Under the pieces are notes generated by a model that saw only the letters and a list, made by a program, of their open reading frames with translations, ran no database searches and had not been told where the DNA came from. A DNA stretch of 64,000 bases from contig NZ_CP071518.1 of NCBI RefSeq assembly GCF_016613535.2, positions 3,658,001 through 3,722,000 of the forward strand, in the 5' to 3' direction. The stretch is from Lysobacter solisilvae (GTDB taxonomy: Bacteria > Pseudomonadota > Gammaproteobacteria > Xanthomonadales > Xanthomonadaceae). The translations under genes and the position numbers were made by a program. Of this stretch, positions 9,377 through 18,296 are shown piece after piece. Positions within the stretch are counted from its first letter, which is position 1. Each line of letters begins with the position of its first letter.

Positions 9377-9862
9377 TCAGCCCAGCGCCGCCTCGATGTC
9401 GCCTGCGATCGCTTCGGGCTTCTCGGTCGGCGCATAGCGCTTGAGGACGCGTCCATCGCGCCCGACCAGGAACTTGCTGAAGTTCCACTTGATCGCGTCG
9501 ATGCCCAGCAGGCCACCCTTCTCGTCCTTGAGCCACTTCCACAGCGGATGCGCCTTGTCGCCGTTGACGTCGACCTTGGCGAACAGCGGGAAGCTGACGT
9601 CGTAGTTGAGCGAGCAGAAGTTCTTGATCTCCGCCTCGTTGCCCGGCTCCTGGTGGCCGAACTGGTCGCAGGGGAAGCCCAGGACCACCAGGCCGCGCGG
9701 ACCGTAGTCGCGCCACAGCTGCTCCAGGCCGGTGTACTGCGGCGTGAAGCCGCATTGCGAGGCGACGTTGACGATCAGCATCACCTTGCCGGCGTAATCG
9801 GATAGTGGGCGCGCCTGGCCGTCGATGTCGGTGGCGGAGAAGTCGTAGGCAGTGGTCGGCAT
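9377..9862 (-). CDS. glutathione peroxidase family (thiol peroxidase, BtuE-like)
   Basis: 161 aa. It reduces peroxides with thioredoxin or glutathione. The peroxidatic cysteine C37 sits in NVASQCGFT, and C65 in FPCDQFGHQEPG is the usual resolving cysteine of the thioredoxin-dependent type. The conserved WNF motif is present (IKWNFSKFLVG). The catalytic residue is Cys, not selenocysteine. The start MPTTAYDFSATD at 9862 matches family N-termini; an upstream in-frame start at 9889 would add nine unlikely residues. It is followed at once by the STAS-like gene. Confidence 0.9.
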   Translation of the reverse strand: MPTTAYDFSATDIDGQARPLSDYAGKVMLIVNVASQCGFTPQYTGLEQLWRDYGPRGLVVLGFPCDQFGHQEPGNEAEIKNFCSLNYDVSFPLFAKVDVNGDKAHPLWKWLKDEKGGLLGIDAIKWNFSKFLVGRDGRVLKRYAPTEKPEAIAGDIEAALG

Positions 9863-9934
9863 GGTCGTGCTCCCGGGGTTTGCGCCCACGAGGATAGCGC
9901 GCGACCGGCGGCTCGTCCTGCCATCCGGAAACGA

Positions 9935-9959
9935 CGACGCCGGGCAGGGCCCGGCGTCG
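9935..9959 (-). terminator. stem-loop downstream of the TonB receptor
   Basis: Perfect 11-bp stem CGACGCCGGGC/GCCCGGCGTCG with a 3-base loop, 62 bases beyond the receptor stop. On the minus strand it is followed by only a weak T-tract (TCGTTTCC). Confidence 0.4.
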
Positions 9960-10020
9960 CGTTGGCGTGACTGCGTTGGTGCGATCGCGCCGGCGTGATT
10001 GGCGCAGGCGCGCGGCTGCC

Positions 10021-12405
10021 TCAGAAGCTGGCCTTGAACTCCACGCCGACCGTGCGCGGCTCGTTGATGAAACCGGTCAGGTTGTTGAAGTCGATGCCAC
10101 CGACCACCTGCACCTCGTCGGTGATGTTGCGGCCGAACACGGCCACGTCGTACCGGCCCTGCCCCCAGTTGTAGCCCAGGCGCAGACCGCCCTCGACCAG
10201 CGACTTGCCGGTGAACTCGACCGAGTCGTACAGGAAGAAGTTGACCTCGCTCCGGTAGACCCAGTCGGTGAAGACGTAGAACTCGCCGCCGTCACCCACC
10301 GGCATGCCCCAGCGCAGGGTGAGGTTGTGGGTCCATTCCGGCGCCTGCGGCAGCGAGTTGCCGTCGATGTTGGCGCGCGCGGTCCAGTCCCCGGTCACCG
10401 GATCCTGCTCATACACGTGCGGATCGCGGATCGTGCAGTTGGCCTAGGGGTTGGGGAAGTTCTGGCCGGTGCCGCAGGCCGACACCACCAGGTCGGAATC
10501 CTTGATCTCCGTGTCGTTGTAGCTGCTGCCCAGGGTGAACAGCAGCGAGTCGGTCAGGTAGGCCTGGAAGTCCAGCTCGAAGCCCTGGCCCACGCTCTTG
10601 TCGGCATTGATCAGGATGTTGGCGTTGGCCGAGCCGCCCACGGCGGTGAGCTGCTGGTCCTTGACCTGGTAGTAGAACAGGCCCGCGTTGATGCGCGCGC
10701 GCTTGTCCCACAGGTCCGCCTTGACGCCCGCCTCGTAGGCGGTCGAAGTCTCGGGATCGGCGACCGACTTGCCATTGAAGGCGCCGGCGGCCTGGATGCT
10801 GCTGCCGCGATAGCCGGTGGCGACGCGCGCGTACAGGTTGACGTCGTCGTTGATCTCGTAGGTGCCCGACAGGTCCCAGCTGAACTTCTTGTCCTCGGGC
10901 GAGGCGGACAGGTCGCCGTCCGGCTCCTGTGCGGCCAGCTGCGTGATGTTGCACTTGGCCAGGTCGGGACGGCCGAACACGAACAGGTAGCGGATGCACG
11001 GGGCGAAGCCGTTGGCGAAGTATTCCTCGACGTTGAGGTCCTTCTTGTCCCACGTGTAGCGCGCGCCGGCACGCAGCTCGAGCCGGTCGGTCGCCTGCCA
11101 GGTCGCCGCACCGAACACGGCCCACGAGTCGTTGGTCTGGTTCACCCGCTCGTAGCCGTCCAGGGCACCGCCGTTGAGCGAGTCGTAGCTGAAGCTCTCG
11201 ACGTCGTAGTCCTCATTGAAATAGAACACGCCGGCCTGCCAGTTCCAGTCGCCGTCGAAGTTCGATTCCAGGCGAACTTCCTGGGTCCACTGCGAGTGCT
11301 CGGGGATGCCATCGGCGGTTTCCGAGGCGAAGGGAATCACGCCCGGGCCGGATACCGGGAGGAACACCGCGCCAAAGCCGCCGTCGATGTCGCCGCGGCT
11401 GTAGGTCTCGACCGACTCGTAGCCCGTGATGGAGTGCAGGCGGTACTGGCCGAAGTCCCACGTGAGGCGCGCGCTGGCGCCCTGGCTGTCGAGCTCGGAA
11501 TGGTTGTAGCCATCGACCGAGACTTCGTCCTCGTCGAAGCCGTCCACGAAGTCATTGGTGCCCGGCTTGATGATGTTGGCCCGGAACAGCCGCGCGGTGC
11601 CATTGAGGTGGCGCGCGTGCACGTTGAGCAGTGCTTCGAAGTTTTCGCCTTCGAACAGGGCCTGCACGCGCGCGGCCGCTTCGTCGTAGCCCTCGAAGCC
11701 ATCGTTCGGACCCGGATAGGTGTTCTTCACCCAGTCATCGCGGCGCTGGAACACGGCCGACGCGCGGCCGGACCAGCGATCGCCCAGTGGACCGCCGACG
11801 GCGCCTTCGACATTCCACATGTTGTCGCTGCCGAGGGCGACCTTGCCGTAGCCGCTGAGTTCCTGCGACGGCCGCACGGACTCGAACTTGACCACGCCGG
11901 CCGGGCTGTTGCGGCCGAACAGCGAGCCCTGCGGGCCGCGCAGCACTTCGACCTGGTCGACGTCGAACACCGGGAAGCCCTTGAGGATCGGGTTCTCCTG
12001 CACGACGTCGTCGTAGACCAGCGACACGGGCTGCGAGGTGTTGAGGCGGAAATCTGTGTTGCCGTAGCCGCGGATGTAGAAGCGCGGGAACGCGCGGCCG
12101 AACGACGACTCGATGTTGAGGCTGGGCACGCGACCGGAGAGGAACCGCACGTCGTTGCCGCCGGAGGCGAGCGCGTCGAGCTTCTCGCCGCTCACGGTGC
12201 TGACGGAAACCGGCACGTCCTGGATGTTCTCGACCTTGCGCTGGGCGGTCACCTGGACCGAGTCCAGGGTGGTCGCGGCCTTCTCCGCCGGGGCCTGGGC
12301 GGCGTCCTGTGCCGGGGCGTCCTGGGCGACGGCCAGCGGGGCGGCCAGCGACAGGGCGATCGAGACGGCGAGAAGGTGGCGACGGGCGTGGCGGTTGCGC
12401 GACAT
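10021..12405 (-). pseudogene. TonB-dependent receptor, interrupted by an in-frame TAG
   Basis: Outer-membrane beta-barrel receptor of 794 codons. A signal peptide (about 1-27, ending LAAPLAVAQD) is followed by a plug that begins TLDSVQVTAQRKVENIQDVPVSV and carries VEVLRGPQGSLFGRNSPAG. The barrel ends in a strand with terminal Phe (VGVEFKASF). Codon 654 is TAG (10444-10446). The same frame continues for 140 more residues of normal barrel sequence (NCTIRDPHVYEQDP ... GLRLGYNWGQGRYDVAVFGRN). As read, the product would lack its last strands and not fold. A single base change (TAC or CAG to TAG) explains it, either a true mutation or a base-call error. The substrate is unknown; the plug resembles the iron/vitamin/sugar receptors numerous in this family. 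Confidence 0.88.
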
Positions 12406-12556
12406 GGCGGGCTCCGGAGCGGACGGAAGGCAGGGTGACCGGCGGATGTTAGCCCATCGTTAACCGCCCGTACGCCCTGGTACGCCCCGCACGTCGCCCG
12501 GGGGGCCGGAACCCTGCCCCGGACCGGCGGCCGCCGGCCCGGTCCGCCATACGGCG

Positions 12557-12585
12557 GCGGCCACCCGGGTCAGCCGGGTGGCCGC
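12557..12585 (-). terminator. strong stem-loop after the amidohydrolase
   Basis: 12-bp perfect stem GCGGCCACCCGG/CCGGGTGGCCGC with loop GTCAG, 24 bases beyond the amidohydrolase stop. There is no T-run. The rest of 12406-12608 is very GC-rich and should also hold the receptor promoter, which I cannot pinpoint. Confidence 0.45.
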
Positions 12586-12608
12586 GCAGGGGACCGTCGG
12601 ACGCGGGC

Positions 12609-14681
12609 TCAGCGCGCCTTGCCGGTCTCGGCGCCCTTGTCGGCGGCGACCAGCTTCACCGGCGTGCTGAAGGGCGCGATGCCCATGGCGTCGAAGATCT
12701 CGCTGGGGTAGTAGGCGGTGTCGCCCTTCAGCACCAGGGCGACCTTGCGCACGTCCGCGATGTCCTTGGTCGGGTCACCGTCGACCAGGATCAGGTCGGC
12801 GCGCTTGCCGGCAGTGATCGAACCGCGGTCATCGAGCATGCGCGAATACTTGGCGCCATTCCAGGTGGCCACCTGCAGCGCCTGGGACGGGGTCAGCCCG
12901 GCTCGGACCAGCCATTCCAGCTCGCTCTGCACGGTGAAACCCGGCAGCGCGTCGGTGCCCGCCACCAGCGGAACCCCGGCCTTGTACATGCGGCCGACGA
13001 ACTCGACCATCTTGGCGTACGACTTGGCGTAGCGCGCCGCGGTGGCGTCGTCCGGGATCTTCATCTCCGCCACCTTCAGGCCACGCTGGATGTCCGGCGG
13101 CATGTGCGAGGCGACCGGGGCGTAGCTTTCCTGCACCTGGCCGGCGCGCTGGCGCAGGAACTCGAAGGTGGACATGGTGGGATCGATCACGATCTGCTTC
13201 TTCGCCAGCAATGCGATGAAGTCCTGCACCGGCTTGCTGTCGAAATCCAGGTCGGCGACCTTCTCGGCCGGCAGGTAGAAGCGTTCCAGCGTGCGGGTAT
13301 CGGTCTTCTCGTCGACCAGGAAGTTCAGCAGCACCTGGTTGATGTGCTGGATCTCGTCGTAGCCCTGCTCCACCACGTCCTGCGCGCGCATGAAGGCCGG
13401 CACGTGGCCGCTCACCCGCAGGCCCTTCTCGTGGGCGTACGCGGCGGTCTCGCGGAGCAGCTCCTTGGGGAAGGAGTTGTAGATCTTGACCTGCACGTAG
13501 CCATTGGCCGCATACCAGTCGACGGCCTTCTTCGCCTGCTCCAGGTTGCTGACGACGAAGCCGTTGCGGGCCGACATCTTGCTCTCGCCCTCGATGAAGC
13601 CGGCGGTGACCACGCGGGTCGACAACAGCGTGCCCGCCTTCTCTTCCGCGATCAGCTGCTGGAGGGTCGTATTGTCGTTGCCCATGTCGCGGACGGTGGT
13701 GACGCCGGTGGCGATGTTCAGCCCGCCGTCCCAGCGGCCCAGGTGGCCGTGCATGTCGAACAGGCCGGGCAGCAGTACGCGGCCCGCGGCGTCGACGACC
13801 TGGTCGGCGGCGCCACCGCTGCCGGCGGCGCCCACGGACACGATGCGACCGTCGCGCACGAGCACGTCCGACGCCGGGCCGAGCATGGCCTTTTCGCTGT
13901 CGAACACGCGCGCGTTCCGGATCAGCGTGGCTCCCGCCAGCGGATGGGCCACGCGCTGGTTCAGATCGACCAGCGCCTCGCCTTCAGCCTGCTTCTGGCG
14001 GGCTTCCAGCGCGGCGGCATTGGCATTCCAGCCTTCCTCGATCAGCTGCAGGAAGCCGGGGAAGATGAAGGCGAACAGGCGCGGCTCCGCTCCGGATGTC
14101 GCCCACACGAACTGCGGCGTCAGGCCGACACCGGTGATGGCCAGCAGCTGCACCTTGCGCTTGTCCTTGCCGCGCGTGACGTCCATCTCGGTGACCTTGC
14201 GCATGCGCAGCGCGCCGCCGGGGATCAGGGGCAGCTGGCCGTCGCCGCGCTTGGCCAGCGCCGCCAGGGCGACGGAGTTGCCGGCGGGCGTGCCGTTGAG
14301 CGGTGAATAGAACGCCGTTCCCGAGACGGTCTGCGCGCCCTCGTCGGAAGTCGACTTCCATTGCACCTGATCGCCATCGCGGGAAAAGGTCTCATCGACC
14401 GGGGCGCCGAAGGTCGTGGTCCCCTTGACCTGGTAACGGGTGAACGTGCCGTCGGGCGCGAGCGAGAATTCTTCCTTCAACTCCGGCCCGCGGCCGTTGT
14501 CCTTGAATATGAAGTCCACATGCGTCACCCCGTCGTCGCCGGTGGTGACGGTCTGGTGCCCGGCCTGCTTGCCGTTGTCCACCAGGGCGACGTAGCGCAG
14601 GGTCTGCGCGGCGAACGCGGGCCCGGCAATGAACAGCGCCAAAGCGCCGGCAAGCGCGGTACGGGTCAGGGCAGTCTTCAT
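12609..14681 (-). CDS. secreted amidohydrolase-family metal-dependent hydrolase
   Basis: 690 aa. A signal peptide (about 1-23, GALALFIAGPAFAA) is followed by a beta-rich N-terminal domain (about 24-240), then an amidohydrolase TIM barrel. Metal-site motifs are DMHGHLG (HxH), a candidate bridging lysine in VQVKIYNSF, histidines in VSGHVPAF and DEIQHINQ, and the aspartate in VAGTDALPG. The C-terminal beta-sandwich closes with ADLILVDGDPTKDIADV. The family includes imidazolonepropionase-like and prolidase-like enzymes; the extra N-terminal domain is typical of exported xanthomonad members. The open frame extends to 15506 but crosses the CBS gene, so the ATG at 14681 with its signal peptide is the start. 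The substrate is unknown. Confidence 0.83.
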   Translation of the reverse strand: MKTALTRTALAGALALFIAGPAFAAQTLRYVALVDNGKQAGHQTVTTGDDGVTHVDFIFKDNGRGPELKEEFSLAPDGTFTRYQVKGTTTFGAPVDETFSRDGDQVQWKSTSDEGAQTVSGTAFYSPLNGTPAGNSVALAALAKRGDGQLPLIPGGALRMRKVTEMDVTRGKDKRKVQLLAITGVGLTPQFVWATSGAEPRLFAFIFPGFLQLIEEGWNANAAALEARQKQAEGEALVDLNQRVAHPLAGATLIRNARVFDSEKAMLGPASDVLVRDGRIVSVGAAGSGGAADQVVDAAGRVLLPGLFDMHGHLGRWDGGLNIATGVTTVRDMGNDNTTLQQLIAEEKAGTLLSTRVVTAGFIEGESKMSARNGFVVSNLEQAKKAVDWYAANGYVQVKIYNSFPKELLRETAAYAHEKGLRVSGHVPAFMRAQDVVEQGYDEIQHINQVLLNFLVDEKTDTRTLERFYLPAEKVADLDFDSKPVQDFIALLAKKQIVIDPTMSTFEFLRQRAGQVQESYAPVASHMPPDIQRGLKVAEMKIPDDATAARYAKSYAKMVEFVGRMYKAGVPLVAGTDALPGFTVQSELEWLVRAGLTPSQALQVATWNGAKYSRMLDDRGSITAGKRADLILVDGDPTKDIADVRKVALVLKGDTAYYPSEIFDAMGIAPFSTPVKLVAADKGAETGKAR

Positions 14682-14799
14682 GCAGGGATCCTTGTCGAGG
14701 GTTGCGCCGGGAGCGGGGCGGAGGCAGAACCCGCAGCATCGCCCCGATCCGCCGGAGTTGCTGTAGGCCAAAGGTTGGGTCCGGCCGTCGCCGGACACG

Positions 14800-14828
14800 A
14801 AAAAGCCCCGCGCCAGCCGGCGCGGGGC
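14800..14828 (-). terminator. Rho-independent terminator of the CBS gene
   Basis: Stem GCCCCGCGCC/GGCGCGGGGC with a 4-base loop, followed on the minus strand by TTTTT. It lies 42 bases past the CBS-protein stop. Confidence 0.8.
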
Positions 14829-14869
14829 CCGGAAGTGCGCCGGACCGGGAGCCCCGGGCCGGCCGCGGC

Positions 14870-15298
14870 TCAGTGGCGCGTGCGCTCGGAGACTTCCTTG
14901 ACCACCTCGGCCGTGGCCTCGTCCTTGCCGGCCAGGGCGATGTCGGCGATGGACACGATCCCCGCCAGCTTGCCGTCCATGTCGACCACCGGGACCCGGC
15001 GAATCTGGTCGGCTTCCATCGCGCACACCACGTCTTTCAGGGAGGTCTGCAGATTCACCGTGCGCACCGGCGTGCTCATGGCGTCGCTCGCGCAGGCGGT
15101 GTTCGCATCGCGGCCCTGCGCGACCACGCGCGTGGCGATGTCGCGGTCGGTGACCACGCCGATCGGGCGCTGCGCCTCGTCCACCACCGGTATCTGGCCG
15201 CAGTCGTTGTCGACCATCATCCGGGCGACATCCCGCAGGGGCGTACTGGCGGTGCAGCACGCCGGGTTGGAAGTCATAACCGAGCTCACGTTGGCCAT
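14870..15298 (-). CDS. tandem CBS-domain protein
   Basis: 142 aa made of two CBS motifs and little else: repeat 1 about residues 8-62 (TPLRDVARMMVDNDCGQIPVVDE...GVVTDRDIA), repeat 2 about 74-128 (TSLKDVVCAMEADQIRRVPVVD...GIVSIADIAL). Such a stand-alone CBS pair binds adenosyl nucleotides and acts as a sensor module. The start MANVSSVMTS at 15298 has a strong Shine-Dalgarno (AGGAGAT) upstream; the longer open frame to 15553 lacks one. It is a single-gene unit with its own terminator. Targets are unknown. Confidence 0.82.
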   Translation of the reverse strand: MANVSSVMTSNPACCTASTPLRDVARMMVDNDCGQIPVVDEAQRPIGVVTDRDIATRVVAQGRDANTACASDAMSTPVRTVNLQTSLKDVVCAMEADQIRRVPVVDMDGKLAGIVSIADIALAGKDEATAEVVKEVSERTRH

Positions 15299-15544
15299 GG
15301 AAGATCTCCTGAAGGGGTTCATTCTGCGATGGGGGCGATCGGGGCGGCCGCGGCAGGCCTGCGGCCGGTTTGACACCACGCTGCGGCCCGGGAAGGCAGT
15401 CTGCGTTCGTCCCGGTGGGGCTGGCGTGAACCTGCCGGCCCCTGCGACCGCCTCCATGAACGGCGGCCGCCCCCTGTCTTTCGTCAGGGGTGGCGCGCGC
15501 TGCCATGGGTTAACCTCCGGCTCCCGCTCGCAGAGATCCGCCCG

Positions 15545-17767
15545 ATGAAGCACCCGCTCGCGCTGGCTGTTGCCCTCGCCCTGGCCACCGTCGCCACCCC
15601 GGTCCTCGCAAAGGACGCCACTCCGACCGCCACCACCGTGAACAAGGCCAATCCCTTCTCAGCCGACAGCCCGCTGCCGCTGAACTATCCGCAGTTCGAC
15701 AAGATCCACGACAGCGACTTCGCCCCGGCCTTCGACGCCGGCATGGCCGAACAGCTGAAGGAAATCGATGCGATCGCGAACAACGCGGACGAGCCGACCT
15801 TCGAGAACACGATCGTGGCGATGGAGAAGACCGGCCAGACGCTGAACCGGGCCACCAATGTCTTCTTCAACCTGGTGGGCACCGACAAGAACGACGCGCG
15901 CGACAAGCTGCAGACCGACTATGCGCCCAAGTTCTCGGAGCACGGCGACGCGATCTCGCTCAATCCCAAGCTGTTCGCCCGCATCAAGGCCCTGTACGAC
16001 AAGCGCACCACGCTCAAGCTCGACGCTGCCGACCTGCGCCTGCTGGAGCGCCGCTACGACGACTTCGTGCGCGCGGGCGCGGCGCTCTCGGAAGCGCAGA
16101 AGGTCCGAATTCGCGAGATCAACACCGAGATGTCCAAGCTGGGCACGCAGTTCACCCAGAACGTGCTGGCCGAAGTGAACGACTCGGCCGTCGTGGTCGA
16201 CAGCCGCGACGAGCTCAAGGGCCTGAGCGACGAGCAGATCAATGCCGCCGCCGAAGCCGCCAAGGCCCGCAAGCTGGAGGGCAAGTACGTCCTCGCCCTG
16301 CTCAACACCACCGGCCAGCCGGTCGAGTCGCAGCTGGAGAACCGCGCCCTGCGCGAGCGCCTGCACAAGGCCTCGGTCAACCGCGGCAGCCGTGGCAATG
16401 CGTGGGACAACACCGCCATCGTCTCCAAGGTCGTCAAGCTGCGCGCCGAACGCGCCAAGCTGATGGGCTTCGATACCGCGGCCAACTTCGTCCTCGCCGA
16501 CGAGACCGCCGCCAACCAGGACAACGTCAACAAGATGCTGCGCCAGCTGGCGCCGGCCGCCGTGGCCAACGCCAAGCGTGAAGCCGCCGACCTGCAGGCG
16601 ATGATCGACGCCGAGCAGAAGGCCAAGGGGCAGCCGACCTTCAAGCTCGAGCCGTGGGACTGGGCCTACTACAGCGAGAAGGTCCGCCAGGCCAAGTACA
16701 ACTTCGACGAATCCCAGCTCAAGCCGTATTTCGAGATGAAGAACGTGCTGGAGAACGGCGTGTTCTTCGCGGCCAACAAGCTCTACGGCATCAGCTTCAA
16801 GGAACGCACCGACCTGCCCAAGTACCACCCGTACACCTGGATCTACGACGTCCTCGACAAGGACGGCAAGCCGCTGTCGATCTTCATCTTCGACCCCTAT
16901 GCGCGCGAGTCCAAGCGTGGCGGTGCGTGGATGAACACCTACGTGGGCCAGTCGGCGCTGGACGGCCGCAAGCCGGTCGTCGCCAACCACCTGAACATCC
17001 CCAAGCCGTCCGCAGGCAAGCCCACGCTGATGACCTGGGACGAAGTGACCACCGCCTTCCACGAGTTCGGCCACGCCCTGCATGGCTTCTTCTCGGACGT
17101 GAAGTACCCGTACTTCACCATGAACGTGCCGCGTGACTTCGTCGAATACCCGTCGCAGGTCAACGAGATGTGGGCGGACTGGCCGGAAATCCTCGCCAAC
17201 TACGCCAAGCATCATGAAACCGGCGCGCCGATGCCGAAGGAACTGCTGGACAAGGTACTGGCGGCCTCGAAGTTCAACCAGGGCTTCGCCACCACCGAGT
17301 ACCTGGGCGCGGCGATGCTTGACCAGCGCTGGCACCAGCTGCCGGCCGACCAGCTGCCCGACGCGAGCGGCGTGATGGCCTTCGAGGCCGCCGCGCTGAA
17401 GGCAGACGGCCTGGATTACGCCCCGGTTCCGCCGCGTTACCGCACGCCCTACTTCAGCCACATCATGGGCGGCTACGCGGCCGGCTACTACGCCTACATC
17501 TGGTCGGAAGTGCTCGACGCCAACACCGTGCAGTTCATCAAGCAGCACGGCGGCCTGACCCGCGAGAACGGTGACCGCATGCGCCAGTACGTCCTGGCGC
17601 CCGGTGGCCAGATCGCGGCCGGCAAGCTGTTCCCGAACTTCGCCGGTTACGAAGCGAAGATCGGCCCGCTGCTCGAGAAGCGTGGCCTGGCCGAAGCGCC
17701 GAAGGCAGACGACTCGGCCCCGCCGGCGGACGCAGGCCCCGCGCAGGACAAGGCGAAGCAGAAGTAA
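15545..17767 (+). CDS. dcp: M3-family peptidyl-dipeptidase Dcp, secreted
   Basis: 740 aa. Zinc metallopeptidase removing dipeptides from peptide C-termini. A signal peptide (about 1-22, ALALATVATPVLA) implies a periplasmic enzyme. The zinc motif HEFGH is at residues 506-510, and the downstream acidic ligand region is in YPSQVNEMWADW. Later motifs YFSHIMGGYAAGYYAYIWSE and GLDYAPVPPRYRTPYF are typical of the Dcp/oligopeptidase A group. The length agrees with exported Dcp proteins (about 700-740 aa). The tail is charged and Ala/Pro-rich. Monocistronic, with a strong terminator after the stop. Confidence 0.9.
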   Translation: MKHPLALAVALALATVATPVLAKDATPTATTVNKANPFSADSPLPLNYPQFDKIHDSDFAPAFDAGMAEQLKEIDAIANNADEPTFENTIVAMEKTGQTLNRATNVFFNLVGTDKNDARDKLQTDYAPKFSEHGDAISLNPKLFARIKALYDKRTTLKLDAADLRLLERRYDDFVRAGAALSEAQKVRIREINTEMSKLGTQFTQNVLAEVNDSAVVVDSRDELKGLSDEQINAAAEAAKARKLEGKYVLALLNTTGQPVESQLENRALRERLHKASVNRGSRGNAWDNTAIVSKVVKLRAERAKLMGFDTAANFVLADETAANQDNVNKMLRQLAPAAVANAKREAADLQAMIDAEQKAKGQPTFKLEPWDWAYYSEKVRQAKYNFDESQLKPYFEMKNVLENGVFFAANKLYGISFKERTDLPKYHPYTWIYDVLDKDGKPLSIFIFDPYARESKRGGAWMNTYVGQSALDGRKPVVANHLNIPKPSAGKPTLMTWDEVTTAFHEFGHALHGFFSDVKYPYFTMNVPRDFVEYPSQVNEMWADWPEILANYAKHHETGAPMPKELLDKVLAASKFNQGFATTEYLGAAMLDQRWHQLPADQLPDASGVMAFEAAALKADGLDYAPVPPRYRTPYFSHIMGGYAAGYYAYIWSEVLDANTVQFIKQHGGLTRENGDRMRQYVLAPGGQIAAGKLFPNFAGYEAKIGPLLEKRGLAEAPKADDSAPPADAGPAQDKAKQK

Positions 17768-17793
17768 GGGCCTCCAGGTCCTGATTGCGAAAG

Positions 17794-17824
17794 GCGCCCG
17801 GAGCAATCCGGGCGCTTTTCTTTT
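17794..17824 (+). terminator. Rho-independent terminator of dcp
   Basis: 9-bp perfect stem GCGCCCGGA/TCCGGGCGC, loop GCAA (a stable tetraloop), then TTTTCTTTT. It starts 27 bases past the dcp stop. Confidence 0.9.
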
Positions 17825-18122
17825 GCGCGTCCGCCACGGTCAGGCGGGTGCCATGCGGCGGTACCTGCTTCGCACCCCAGCGCTGACCCGGGCCCAGTCC
17901 GATGACCCCGAGCCCTGGATGGGGGCCGCTGGCCGGGGAATCCCGCCCCACCTGACCCGCCCGGGACGCGGCAGGCTGGACCGGCGATGGCGGCCGCTCC
18001 GGTGGGCCGGATACAATTGCGGGCCGTCACGCGGGCCTTCCGACTTCCGTACGCGCGCCTGCCGCCCTCCGGGGCCAGGGAGGCGCGGGACAAACCCGGT
18101 CGCGGCCCCATGCAGGACCACT
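17825..18122. other. intergenic region between dcp terminator and tRNA-Arg
   Basis: No convincing gene. The only promoter-like element is TACAAT at 18012-18017 in an otherwise GC-rich stretch; no good -35 is seen at the right distance, so the tRNA promoter is only suggested. Confidence 0.4.
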
Positions 18123-18199
18123 GGCCCCGTAGCTCAGCTGGATAGAGCGGTCCCCTCCTAAGGGACAGGTCGCACGTTCGAATCGTGTCGGGGCCGCCA
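18123..18199 (+). tRNA. tRNA-Arg (anticodon CCT)
   Basis: Full cloverleaf of 77 bases including an encoded CCA. Acceptor GGCCCCG/CGGGGCC, D-arm GCTC...GAGC, anticodon stem GTCCC/GGGAC with loop CTCCTAA (anticodon CCT, reads AGG), T-arm GCACG-TTCGAAT-CGTGT, discriminator G. It reads a rare codon in this GC-rich genome. No integrase or att-like repeat was seen next to it. Confidence 0.95.
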
Positions 18200-18296
18200 A
18201 CACGCCCAGTGCAGAGGCAGAGGAGTGAGCAACGAGGCTGCCCCTCCGCTTCTCCCTTCTCTGCCCTTCCCCCAATTCGATCCACTTGGAGTTTCC

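Noticed and set aside
9377-9862. Selenocysteine glutathione peroxidase
   Set aside because: The active-site codon encodes Cys, with no in-frame TGA.
10021-12438. Long plus-strand ORF opposite the TonB receptor (823 residues)
   Set aside because: Shadow of a GC-rich gene: composition dominated by Val/Ala/Gly/Arg, no motif.
12609-15506. A 965-residue fused amidohydrolase
   Set aside because: The extra N-terminal part runs through the CBS gene in another frame. A clear signal peptide begins at 14681.
18123-18199. Integration site at tRNA-Arg
   Set aside because: No integrase and no repeated 3' end of the tRNA were seen nearby.
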